From an uncultured Prevotellaceae bacterium (lineage in GTDB: Bacteria > Bacteroidota > Bacteroidia > Bacteroidales > Bacteroidaceae), in assembly GCA_946188395.1 (NCBI GenBank), contig CAMHUU010000024.1, forward strand, positions 1 through 41,136: a stretch of 41,136 nt of DNA. Direction: 5' to 3'. Under the pieces are notes generated by a model, which was not told the DNA's origin, searched no databases, and worked only from the letters and a program-made list of their open reading frames with translations. Position numbers and translations under genes: made by a program. This document shows, in pieces, positions 17,360 to 25,181 of the stretch (position 1 is its first letter; the number at the start of each line of letters is the position of its first letter).

Positions 17360-19054
17360 CCAGAAATAAATATAGAATGCTACAGTGATACCCAGAATAA
17401 TAACTGTGTGGATGATGTCCCAGTGGTTCCAGCTGGCACGGGTAGCAGCACGCTGCTCGGGAGTAGAGGTGCCGAATACCAGACCTTGGATCTTCTGCTC
17501 GTCGGGAGCCTCGGTGCAGAGTGATACGATGATGACCACCAGACAGCAGACTACGAGCATAACACCGCAGAAGAACAGCCAGTTGAAATCGTAGAAAATG
17601 GCCTTGAACCACGAGTCGGCAGCGTCAGTGGCGTTGCTGTAGTATACCTTTGCGCCCAGACGCGTCAGACCGATGATGATACCTGAGAGCAAGCCCCACA
17701 TACCACCCTTGGCTGATGCACGCTTCCAGGTGATACCCAACAGGAAGGCTGCGGCAATACCGGGAGCCAAGACGGACTGTACGTCCTGCAGGTAGGTGTA
17801 GAGCACGTCTCCCACAGAACGCATGATGGGAATCCACAGAATACCAAGAATCACGATGACGACGGTAGCAATCTGCCCGATAGTTACCAGGCGCTTCTCG
17901 GGAGTCTCAGGACGCAGGCGCTTCCAGAAGTCGATGGTGAACAGCATGGCTGAAGAGTTGAACAGCGAAGCCAGCGACGACATCAGGGCTGCAAGGATAC
18001 CGCAGACCACGAGACCCTTCACACCGGCGGGCAGAATCTTAGCCACGAGGGTGGGGAAGGCGGCGTCGGCATTGGGGTTTCCATTAGCCAGCAGGGGCAG
18101 GAAACCCTCGCCACCAGCTGCCAGATACTTCTGGTGCAGGGCGAAAGCAATCATACCGGGGATGAGGAACAGGAACACGGGCAACAGCTTCAGGTAAGCA
18201 CCGAAGATGGTACCACGGCGGGCTTCTTTCTCGTTCTTACCAGACAGCACACGCTGAACGATAAACTGGTCGGTACACCAATACCAGAAACCGATGACTG
18301 CCGAGCCTACCAAGGCACCGAGCCAAGGATACTGCGGGTCGCTGTTCGAACGCATCAGGTGAATCATCGTACCTGTAGCACCGTCGTAGTTAGGCTTCAC
18401 GTCGCAGAGAGCCAGCATCTGGTCCCAACTGCCGAGGGCCTTCATACCCAGCACGAGGATGATGAGTGATCCTAATAATAAAATAGGTGTCTGCAGCACA
18501 GAGGTGTATAGCACAGATTTCATACCACCAAAGATGGTGTATGCTGCCGTGATGAGCACCAGGCCGATGGCGGCAATCCAGAAGAAGTCGATGCCCCACA
18601 GCTCCTCGATGCCAAACACCTGCTGGAAGACGAGACCGCCGGCATAAACCGTTACGGCCACCTTGGTGAGCACATATGAAATCAGCGAGATGACCGAGAG
18701 AATGGTGCGCGACTCCTTGTTGAAGCGACGCTCCAGAAACTCGGGCATGGTGTAAACCATCGAACGGGTGTAGAACGGTACGAATACCCAACCCAGAATC
18801 AGGATCATCCAACCCTGAATCTCCCAATGGGCCATGGCCATACCTGACGATGCACCGGCACCGGCCAGTCCGATGAGGTGCTCGGAACCGATGTTCGAAG
18901 CAAAGATAGAAGCACCGATGGCAATCCATGTTGCGTCTTTACCACCGAGGAAATAGTCTGCCGAGTTGTCGTTCTTCTGCGAGACAACCCATATTACAAT
19001 GCCAATCAGCGCGAGGCAGAATACGCCAATGACAATCCAGTCTAATAATGCCAT
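17357..19054 (-). CDS. Sodium/sugar symporter (SSS family), probable arabinose transporter
   Basis: 565 residues with about 13-14 hydrophobic helices. SSS-family features include DYFLGGKDATWIAIGASIFASNIGSEHLIGLAG (seen as DYFLGGKDATW and ASNIGSEHLIGLAG), the signature-like GGMKSVLYTSVLQT, and FWYWCTDQFIVQRVL. This is the SglT-like group of sodium-coupled sugar transporters. Its place between galM and araR makes arabinose the likely substrate. It follows galM by 43 nt, and the gap is a heptamer repeat. Confidence 0.92.
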   Translation of the reverse strand: MALLDWIVIGVFCLALIGIVIWVVSQKNDNSADYFLGGKDATWIAIGASIFASNIGSEHLIGLAGAGASSGMAMAHWEIQGWMILILGWVFVPFYTRSMVYTMPEFLERRFNKESRTILSVISLISYVLTKVAVTVYAGGLVFQQVFGIEELWGIDFFWIAAIGLVLITAAYTIFGGMKSVLYTSVLQTPILLLGSLIILVLGMKALGSWDQMLALCDVKPNYDGATGTMIHLMRSNSDPQYPWLGALVGSAVIGFWYWCTDQFIVQRVLSGKNEKEARRGTIFGAYLKLLPVFLFLIPGMIAFALHQKYLAAGGEGFLPLLANGNPNADAAFPTLVAKILPAGVKGLVVCGILAALMSSLASLFNSSAMLFTIDFWKRLRPETPEKRLVTIGQIATVVIVILGILWIPIMRSVGDVLYTYLQDVQSVLAPGIAAAFLLGITWKRASAKGGMWGLLSGIIIGLTRLGAKVYYSNATDAADSWFKAIFYDFNWLFFCGVMLVVCCLVVIIVSLCTEAPDEQKIQGLVFGTSTPEQRAATRASWNHWDIIHTVIILGITVAFYIYFW

Positions 19055-19067
19055 AATTTATTTTATT

Positions 19068-19102
19068 AATTGATAATTGACAATGGATAATTGATAATTA
19101 TT
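19068..19102. repeat. 7-bp tandem repeat at the galM-symporter junction
   Basis: Units AATTGAT, AATTGAC, AATGGAT, AATTGAT, AATTATT. The galM stop codon (complement of TTA at 19098-19100) lies in the last unit. Confidence 0.9.
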
Positions 19103-20276
19103 TTACAGAGAACTTATAGGCAGCGTGGCTGTAGTAAGGCTTCTCGGGGGTCACCACGGGGCTGGCCCACTCAGGATGGTTGGGCGAGTCGGGATACTTC
19201 TGGCTCTCCAGACAGATGCTGACGTGCTGGGGATACTTCTTGCCGAGCTTGCGGACAATGTTCTCCTCGCCACCGACACCCTGGAAGTTACCGCTGTAGA
19301 CCTGTACGCCGGGCTCGTTGGTGAACATCTCCATGAAGATGCCTGTCTTAGGGCTGTAGAGCGAAGCGCAAACCTGCGTGTCGTCGCCATTGGTGTTCAG
19401 ACACCAGTTGTGGTCGTAGCCATGAGCGTTCTTGGTCTGGTAGTATTCAGACTTGATGGAGTCGCCCACAGCATGCGGTGTGCGGAAGTCCATGGGAGTG
19501 CCCTCGACGGGAAGAATCTTGCCAGTGGGCATGTAGCTGTCGTCGCTCTCAGTGAAATTGTCGGCATTGACATACAGTACCTGGTCGTAAGCCGCATTCT
19601 CCAGATCGCCACTCAGATTGTAGTAGTTGTGGTTGGTCTGGTTGATGATGGTGGGCTTATCGGTGGTAGCCTCCCAAACGATGTCGAGCACGTTGTCGGC
19701 AGTGACCCTATAAGTCGTCGTAGCTACTACGTTGCCCGGGAATCCGTTTTCACCGTCAGCAGCTTTGATTTGCAGCTTAATGAGCGAGTCGTTCACTTCG
19801 ACGACGTCATACACCTGGTTCATCCAACCCGTGGCACCGCCGCCATGCAGACAATGGTCGCGTCCGTCGTGCTTGTCGTTCTGACGCAGCTGGTAGGTTG
19901 AGTCGTTCAACGTGAACTTACCCATATTGATGCGGTTGGCATAGCGGCCTACTGAGGAACCGTAGTCGGTGGGCGTGTTCAGTGTGTCGGCATACTGGGC
20001 AATGTTGTCGAATCCCAGTACGACGTCGGTGGGCTTTCCGTCCTTGTCGGGTACCACGAGGGAAACCACGCGTCCGCCGTAGTTGGTGATGCACACCTCC
20101 ATGCCGTTGGCATTCTTTAGTGTGTATAACTTGACGGGTTTCTCGTTGATGATGGTGTCGAACTTGGCAGCATCCAAACCCGATACCGTCAGTGCCTTCT
20201 GCTCGCCAGAGGCACAAGCTGTGAACAGGGCTGCTGCCACTGCCATTCCAGCCAATACGAATGTTGATTTTTTCAT
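19098..20276 (-). CDS. galM: Aldose 1-epimerase lipoprotein
   Basis: Mutarotase that equilibrates alpha and beta anomers of aldoses, here likely arabinose at the cell surface or in the periplasm. 392 residues with a lipoprotein signal (lipobox LFTAC, Cys21). Family blocks: NYGGRVVSLVVPD, DYGSSVGRYANRI, HCLHGGGATGWMNQ, the catalytic histidine region QTNHNYYNLSG, and GVQVYSGNF near the C-terminus. It is the first gene of the ara operon; a probable operator/promoter lies at 20297-20327. Confidence 0.93.
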   Translation of the reverse strand: MKKSTFVLAGMAVAAALFTACASGEQKALTVSGLDAAKFDTIINEKPVKLYTLKNANGMEVCITNYGGRVVSLVVPDKDGKPTDVVLGFDNIAQYADTLNTPTDYGSSVGRYANRINMGKFTLNDSTYQLRQNDKHDGRDHCLHGGGATGWMNQVYDVVEVNDSLIKLQIKAADGENGFPGNVVATTTYRVTADNVLDIVWEATTDKPTIINQTNHNYYNLSGDLENAAYDQVLYVNADNFTESDDSYMPTGKILPVEGTPMDFRTPHAVGDSIKSEYYQTKNAHGYDHNWCLNTNGDDTQVCASLYSPKTGIFMEMFTNEPGVQVYSGNFQGVGGEENIVRKLGKKYPQHVSICLESQKYPDSPNHPEWASPVVTPEKPYYSHAAYKFSVK

Positions 20277-20296
20277 TAGATGAATAGTTTTTTAGG

Positions 20297-20327
20297 TTAC
20301 ACTTATTTGAATTTGGGTGTAAAATTA
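20297..20327 (-). promoter_or_regulatory. Candidate operator and -7 box of the ara operon
   Basis: TTACAC (20297-20302) and GTGTAA (20317-20322) form a 6-bp inverted repeat with a 14-nt spacer. The right arm overlaps TAATTTTA (minus strand, 20320-20327), a weak -7 box. An AraR site is the obvious guess, but the same inverted repeat was not found at the kinase promoter. Confidence 0.4.
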
Positions 20328-20496
20328 CAACTTTATTTTCATATAGCCATAAAAAACACGGGGAATTTTGTTTCCTAGTGTCGTTTTTACACTTTTTTAA
20401 GAGTTCGCCCCCTTCCGTTCACCACTTACCAAGTTCCGCTCATCCGTCAACCGAAGCAAGCGAAACATGCGAAAGTTAATTAAAAGTACAAATAAA
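20328..20496. other. Intergenic region between galM and the ilvC promoter
   Basis: Divergent spacer. Nothing gene-like was recognised apart from the promoters on either side. Confidence 0.4.
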
Positions 20497-20528
20497 TTTG
20501 GTGTTTTGCTCTTTTTTTCGTACCTTCG
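20497..20528 (+). promoter_or_regulatory. Promoter of the ilvC leader
   Basis: TTTG (20497-20500), a 20-nt spacer and TACCTTCG (20521-20528), one mismatch from TAnnTTTG. It is 134 nt before the ilvC ATG, far longer than other leaders here. Confidence 0.6.
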
Positions 20529-20545
20529 CACCCGATTTTTATGAG

Positions 20546-20612
20546 TTAACCCCTCGTCGCACCCTCGGGCAGGGTGGGAGTAGACTGATAAGACGACGGC
20601 TCTCGGGTTAGG
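20546..20612 (+). promoter_or_regulatory. Structured 5' leader of ilvC
   Basis: Nested pairing is visible: TAACCC (20547-20552) with GGGTTA (20605-20610), CGTCG (20555-20559) with CGACG (20594-20598), and the hairpin CACCCT-cgggc-AGGGTG (20560-20576). The asymmetric unpaired side (20577-20593) holds GAGTAGACTGATAAG. There is no clear terminator T-run, and no leader peptide beyond ATG-AGT-TAA at 20541. The family is not recognised. Confidence 0.5.
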
Positions 20613-20661
20613 GCTGGCATGGTCTGCAAGGATATGTATAACATTTAAAACTTTTGCAATT

Positions 20662-21711
20662 ATGGCAGAAATGAATTTTGGTGGCGTTATTGAGACTGTA
20701 GTCACCAGCAAAGAGTTCTCTTTGGAGAAAGCACGTGAGGTATTGAAAGATGAAGTAATCGCCGTCATCGGTTATGGCGTACAGGGTCCCGGACAGGCTT
20801 GTAACCTGCGTGACAATGGCTTCAACGTTATCGTCGGTCAGCGTCAGGGCAAGACCTACGACAAGGCTGTGGCCGACGGCTGGGTTCCCGGCAAGACGCT
20901 GTTCTCGATTGAGGAGGCTGCCGAGAAGGGTACCATCCTCTGCATGTTGCTCTCGGATGCTGGTCAGATGCAGCAGTGGCCGACCATCAAGCAATATCTG
21001 AAGCCTGGTAAGACTTTGTATTATTCACACGGTTTCGCCATCAACTGGAGCGACCGCACAGGTGTGGTTCCTCCCAAGGATGTTGATGTCATCATGGTTG
21101 CTCCTAAGGGTTCTGGTACCTCTCTCCGCACCATGTTCTGCGAGGGTCGTGGTCTGAACTGCTCTTACGCTGTCTATCAGGATGCTACAGGCAAGGCTAA
21201 GGAGAAGACGCTGGCCTTCGGTATCGGTATCGGTGCCGGTTACATGTTCGAGACCACCTTCCAGCGTGAGGCTACCTCTGACCTGACTGGTGAGCGTGGT
21301 TCGCTGATGGGTGCTATCCAGGGCTTGCTGCTGGCACAGTATGAAGTGCTGCGCGAGAACGGACACTCTCCCTCGGAGGCTTTCAACGAGACCGTTGAGG
21401 AGCTGACTCAGAGCCTTGGCCCGTTGTTCGGTGCAAAGGGAATGGACTGGATGTATGCCAACTGTTCGACTACCGCACAGCGTGGCGCATTGGACTGGGC
21501 TCCCCGTTTCCACGACGCCATCAAGCCCGTCATGCAGTGGCTGTACTACTCGGTGAAGACTGGTAACGAGGCTCAGATTACCATCGACGCCAACTCGAAG
21601 CCCGACTATCGTGCCGGACTGGAGAAGGAACTCGAGGCTATGCGTAATCAGGAGATGTGGCGTGCCGGTGAGACCGTCCGCAAGTTGCGTCCTGAGTATC
21701 AGGAAGACTAA
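20662..21711 (+). CDS. ilvC: Ketol-acid reductoisomerase
   Basis: NADPH- and magnesium-dependent enzyme of valine/isoleucine synthesis that isomerises and reduces acetolactate. 349 residues. The Rossmann motif is IGYGVQGPGQACNLRDNG (residues about 36-53), followed by the NADP-binding GQRQGKTYDKA. The C-terminal knotted domain has GAGYMFETTFQREATSDLTGERG (read in parts: GAGYMFETTF, EATSDLTGERGSL), SPSEAFNETVEELTQSL and the glutamate/aspartate metal ligands in it. No other ilv gene is adjacent. A long structured leader precedes it. Confidence 0.97.
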   Translation: MAEMNFGGVIETVVTSKEFSLEKAREVLKDEVIAVIGYGVQGPGQACNLRDNGFNVIVGQRQGKTYDKAVADGWVPGKTLFSIEEAAEKGTILCMLLSDAGQMQQWPTIKQYLKPGKTLYYSHGFAINWSDRTGVVPPKDVDVIMVAPKGSGTSLRTMFCEGRGLNCSYAVYQDATGKAKEKTLAFGIGIGAGYMFETTFQREATSDLTGERGSLMGAIQGLLLAQYEVLRENGHSPSEAFNETVEELTQSLGPLFGAKGMDWMYANCSTTAQRGALDWAPRFHDAIKPVMQWLYYSVKTGNEAQITIDANSKPDYRAGLEKELEAMRNQEMWRAGETVRKLRPEYQED

Positions 21712-21713
21712 GA

Positions 21714-21755
21714 GATGTCTGATGTCAGATGTCTTATTTTTGATGTCTGATTCTA
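21714..21755. repeat. 7-bp tandem repeat after ilvC
   Basis: GATGTCT, GATGTCA, GATGTCT, TATTTTT, GATGTCT, GATTCTA: six units of period 7 beginning 2 nt after the ilvC stop codon. Confidence 0.85.
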
Positions 21756-21761
21756 ATATTT

Positions 21762-21794
21762 TGAGGGCGTGTCAAGATGAATGACACGCCCTCA
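21762..21794 (+). terminator. Terminator-like hairpin after ilvC
   Basis: A perfect 13-bp stem, TGAGGGCGTGTCA / TGACACGCCCTCA, with a 7-nt loop. It lacks a following T-run, so it may be a processing or stability hairpin. Confidence 0.65.
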
Positions 21795-21826
21795 TCCTAA
21801 ATTAATAACCAGCTTTTTTGCAAAAT

Positions 21827-23176
21827 ATGGAAAACAGAGGATCATTTGGTAGCAAGCTTGCCATCATTCTGGCTACAGCAGGTTCGGCGATAGGTTTGGG
21901 AAATATCTGGCGCTTCCCATTTACAACAGGACAGAATGGTGGTGCAGCTTTCATCATCATCTATCTGGTCTGTGTGCTGTTCTTGGGCATACCGGGCATG
22001 GTCAGTGAATTTATCGTAGGTCGTCGCGCCCAGACGAATGCCGCAAGGGCCTATGCCCAATTGGGACGCAAGAATTGGCGCTTCGTGGGCTATCTGGGTA
22101 TTCTCACTTCGACGATTATCCTGGGCTTCTATGCCGTCGTGGCAGGCTGGTGCCTGCAATATCTGTTTGCTGCCATTGCAGGACAACTGAATGGTGATGC
22201 ACAGTATATCATCCACTATTTCCAGGATTTCTCCAATGACCCCCTGAAGCCATGCCTTTGGGCTGTGGCCTTTGTGCTGATTACGCATTTCGTGATTGCC
22301 CAGGGCGTGAACAAGGGTATCGAGCGTATTTCCAAGCTGCTGATGCCGTTGCTGCTGATTCTGTTGCTGATATTGGTGGTGGCCTCATGCATGCTGCCAG
22401 GAGCCATTGAAGGCATCAAGTTCCTGTTGAAGCCCGATTTCTCGAAGATGAACAGCGATGTGATCCTGGAGGCTTTAGGACAGGCATTCTTCTCGCTGAG
22501 TCTGGGAACGGCCTGCCTCTGTACCTATGCGTCCTATTTCAAGAGCGACACCCATCTGCTGAAGTCTGCCACCCAGATTGCCCTTTTGGATTCGGCCATC
22601 GCCATCCTGGCAGGTCTGATGATTTTCCCTGCAGCATTCTCTGTGGGAGTACAGCCCGACAGTGGTCCCTCGCTCATTTTCATCACGCTTCCTAACGTGT
22701 TCCAGCAGGCGTTTAATGGGTTGCCATTTAACGGCTACATCCTTTCGTGCCTGTTCTATGCGCTGCTGGTCTTTGCTGCTCTCACGTCGACGATTTCCAT
22801 GCACGAAATCGGTACGGCATTCTTCCACGAGGAATTGAATTTGCCCCGTAGGTATGCCACGTGGATTCTGACGGTGGTCTGCTCGGTCATTGCCGTGTTC
22901 TGCTCGCTGTCTGCCGGAGCCTACGACCTGCAGGTATTCGGCATGTCGCTGATGGACTTCTGCGATTTCCTGACAGCTAAATTCATGCTGCCCATAGGTG
23001 GCTTCCTCACAAGCATCATCATGGGATGGTTCGTGAATCGCCAGTTGGTGCGTGAGGAGTTTACCAATCATGGCACCGTAGCAGAGTCGTTCTTTGCGGC
23101 CTATATCTTCTCTGTCCGGTATATCGTGCCGCTTTGCATCGTTCTGATCTTCCTGCATCAATTCGGTATTCTATGA
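21827..23176 (+). CDS. Sodium-dependent transporter of the NSS (SNF) family
   Basis: 449 residues with about 11 membrane helices. The helix-1 signature ATAGSAIGLGNIWRFPF (residues about 18-34) is diagnostic of neurotransmitter:sodium symporters, which in bacteria usually carry amino acids. Also seen: GIPGMVSEFIVGRRAQ and QAFFSLSLGTACLCTYASYF (helix 6 region). ATG 21827 was preferred over TTG 21818. Its stop overlaps the porin ATG (ATGA), and the porin overlaps suhB, so the three are translationally coupled. Substrate not deducible. Confidence 0.93.
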   Translation: MENRGSFGSKLAIILATAGSAIGLGNIWRFPFTTGQNGGAAFIIIYLVCVLFLGIPGMVSEFIVGRRAQTNAARAYAQLGRKNWRFVGYLGILTSTIILGFYAVVAGWCLQYLFAAIAGQLNGDAQYIIHYFQDFSNDPLKPCLWAVAFVLITHFVIAQGVNKGIERISKLLMPLLLILLLILVVASCMLPGAIEGIKFLLKPDFSKMNSDVILEALGQAFFSLSLGTACLCTYASYFKSDTHLLKSATQIALLDSAIAILAGLMIFPAAFSVGVQPDSGPSLIFITLPNVFQQAFNGLPFNGYILSCLFYALLVFAALTSTISMHEIGTAFFHEELNLPRRYATWILTVVCSVIAVFCSLSAGAYDLQVFGMSLMDFCDFLTAKFMLPIGGFLTSIIMGWFVNRQLVREEFTNHGTVAESFFAAYIFSVRYIVPLCIVLIFLHQFGIL

Positions 23177-24369
23177 GACACACGAGCATCTTGAGGTTTT
23201 GGCTGATAGCAGTCCTAGTGATGGCTGCTTCCAACGGTTGGGCACAGGGTGCCAACACGGGTATGGGTGGACGTGATGAAGGTGTAGCCTCCATCCTCGA
23301 GAAACTCAAGGTCATGGATAAGAAAAACGATGCCTTCAACATCTTCCTGAACACAAACACGGCTTACGAGGAAAACTTCGGAAGCGATGGAGAAGGAGGA
23401 TTCAAGGGACGTCGGTTGCGTTTTGAGGCCCGAGGATTTCTAGATGAGCACTGGAGTTACCGCCTTCGTTTCAAGTTTGAAGGCTCCTGGCAAAAACAGG
23501 ACGACGGGCTTTCCAACAGCCTCGACATTATGATGGTGAACTACCAGGTCAACAAGCGGCTGCGACTGAAAGTGGGTAAGCAGGCACTGGGAATGGGCGG
23601 CTTCGAGTATGATGCCAATGCCATTCAGGTGCTCGACTACTCTGATTTCAATGCCAATTTCAATACTTCGCTGATAGGTATGGAAGTTGCATACGATGTC
23701 AGTAAAGGACAGGAAATATCGCTGGCGGTATCAAACTCCAACAACAATACAATCGATAAGGTGTATCCTGGCGCAGGGCTCCGGGAATCGCGCCATCCGC
23801 TGGCAGTTACCATCAACTGGATGGGTAACCGCCTTTGGGACAAACTGGAGAACCACTGGTCGTATACCTATATGCACGAGGCCAGCGGGGTGAGCAACCG
23901 TTTCATGATGCTTGGCTCGCTCTTGACGTGGAACAAGTGGCAGTGCTATTTGGACTACTATCGTGCCTGGGAGAATATCGACCGTCATGGCATTGTTAGT
24001 GCCGATGCCGCTCGGGCAGGTATTGCCCAGCCCGAAAACGGCGATGCGACTTCAGCGGCCTACATTCGCGACGTGCGCTACCAGAGTCTCGTGGGCTATT
24101 GTCAATATCACTTCTCTCCTCATTGGGCTGGCGCCGTGAAAGGCTTTGCTGAATGGGCTTCCGCGCCCGACATCAGTGCCTTGAAAAACTATCGCCGAAA
24201 CTATGGTTATCAGGTTGCCCTGCAGTGGTTCCCTGATCTTTCGCAAGATGCGCATCTCTCGTTGGCCTATGTAGGCAAAACCACCTGTTACAACGATGCT
24301 GTCGGATTGCCCGACCGTAGCAGCAACCGTGTGGAGCTCAGTCTGATTTACCGTATAAAGATTTTCTGA
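23173..24369 (+). CDS. Outer-membrane porin, phosphate-selective porin (OprO/P)-like
   Basis: 398 residues with a signal peptide (about 1-28, ending GWAQG). After a short helical segment (EKLKVMDKKNDAF) come alternating amphipathic strands: FKGRRLRFEARGFL, WSYRLRFKFEGSW, MMVNYQVNKRLRLKVGKQALGMGGFEYD, ending in an aromatic-containing strand VELSLIYRIKIF. This resembles the OprO/OprP-like porin family of Bacteroidetes; no selectivity can be read from it. It is coupled by overlapping codons to the upstream NSS transporter and downstream suhB. Confidence 0.8.
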   Translation: MRHTSILRFWLIAVLVMAASNGWAQGANTGMGGRDEGVASILEKLKVMDKKNDAFNIFLNTNTAYEENFGSDGEGGFKGRRLRFEARGFLDEHWSYRLRFKFEGSWQKQDDGLSNSLDIMMVNYQVNKRLRLKVGKQALGMGGFEYDANAIQVLDYSDFNANFNTSLIGMEVAYDVSKGQEISLAVSNSNNNTIDKVYPGAGLRESRHPLAVTINWMGNRLWDKLENHWSYTYMHEASGVSNRFMMLGSLLTWNKWQCYLDYYRAWENIDRHGIVSADAARAGIAQPENGDATSAAYIRDVRYQSLVGYCQYHFSPHWAGAVKGFAEWASAPDISALKNYRRNYGYQVALQWFPDLSQDAHLSLAYVGKTTCYNDAVGLPDRSSNRVELSLIYRIKIF

Positions 24370-25181
24370 TGGATTTACAGCAATTGACACAGCGTGTCTG
24401 TCATGTGGCCCGCGAGGCGGGTGCGTATATTAATAAGGAACGCGCGAACTTTTCTGTGGATAAGGTGGAACGCAAGCATGCTCACGACTACGTGTCGTAT
24501 GTCGACAAAGGCTCGGAGCAGTTGATTGTGAAAGCCTTGCGTGAACTGTTGCCCGAGGCAGGCTTCATTACCGAGGAAGGTTCTGCGGGACATACCGACG
24601 AGCAGTATGTCTGGGTAGTAGATCCCTTGGATGGTACTACCAACTTCATTCACGGCTATGCACCCTATGCAGTGTCGATAGCCCTGATTCGTGGTAAGGA
24701 ACAGCTGGTGGGCGTGGTCTACGACGTGTGTGCCGATGAGTGTTTCTATGCCTGGCAGGGTGGTGGTGCACATATAGAAATGAGAAATGAGAAAGGAGAA
24801 ATGAGAAATGAAGCGTTGTATGTAGGCAAGAGTGCGATTAACGACGCCTTGCTCTGTTTGCAGTTGCCTTACAATAGCGATGCCTACAAGCCTGTCATTA
24901 CCCGTCTGATTCAGCATTTTTACGGCCACGTAGGCAGTATCCGCATGATTGGTTCTGCAGCTATTGCCTTATGCTATGTCGCTGCAGGACGTTTCGATGC
25001 CTATGCCGAACGGTACATCGGACGGTGGGACTACATGGCTGGGGCACTGATTGTGAAGGAGGCTGGTGGGCGTGTGACGAACTATGCTGGCGACGACTAT
25101 TTCATGGAAGGCGATAGCGTCGTAGCCACGAATGGCGTCGTTCACGAAGACTTGCTGGAAGGCATCAGACAAGCACAATAA
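24369..25181 (+). CDS. suhB: Inositol-1-monophosphatase family phosphatase
   Basis: 270 residues, magnesium-dependent phosphatase. Metal-site motifs: EEG (69-71), DPLDGTTNFIHG (85-96) and WDYMAGALIVKEAGG near residue 220. The start overlaps the porin stop (TGATG). Residues about 136-148 (around MRNEKGEMRNEA) are encoded by a heptamer repeat and replace the short NG turn that usually follows GGGA in the family, so the loop is longer than normal. The 3' end overlaps recQ by 17 nt, convergently. Confidence 0.92.
   Translation: MDLQQLTQRVCHVAREAGAYINKERANFSVDKVERKHAHDYVSYVDKGSEQLIVKALRELLPEAGFITEEGSAGHTDEQYVWVVDPLDGTTNFIHGYAPYAVSIALIRGKEQLVGVVYDVCADECFYAWQGGGAHIEMRNEKGEMRNEALYVGKSAINDALLCLQLPYNSDAYKPVITRLIQHFYGHVGSIRMIGSAAIALCYVAAGRFDAYAERYIGRWDYMAGALIVKEAGGRVTNYAGDDYFMEGDSVVATNGVVHEDLLEGIRQAQ
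24774..24808. repeat. 7-bp tandem repeat inside suhB
   Basis: ATAGAAA, TGAGAAA, TGAGAAA, GGAGAAA, TGAGAAA. The unit is the complement of the CATTTCT unit found before trpS (33535-33569). The suhB frame remains open. Confidence 0.85.

Noticed and set aside
21762..21794. Operator or insertion-sequence terminal repeat
   Set aside because: A 13-bp stem with 7-nt loop 51 nt after ilvC fits a transcript-end hairpin better, and no transposase is near.
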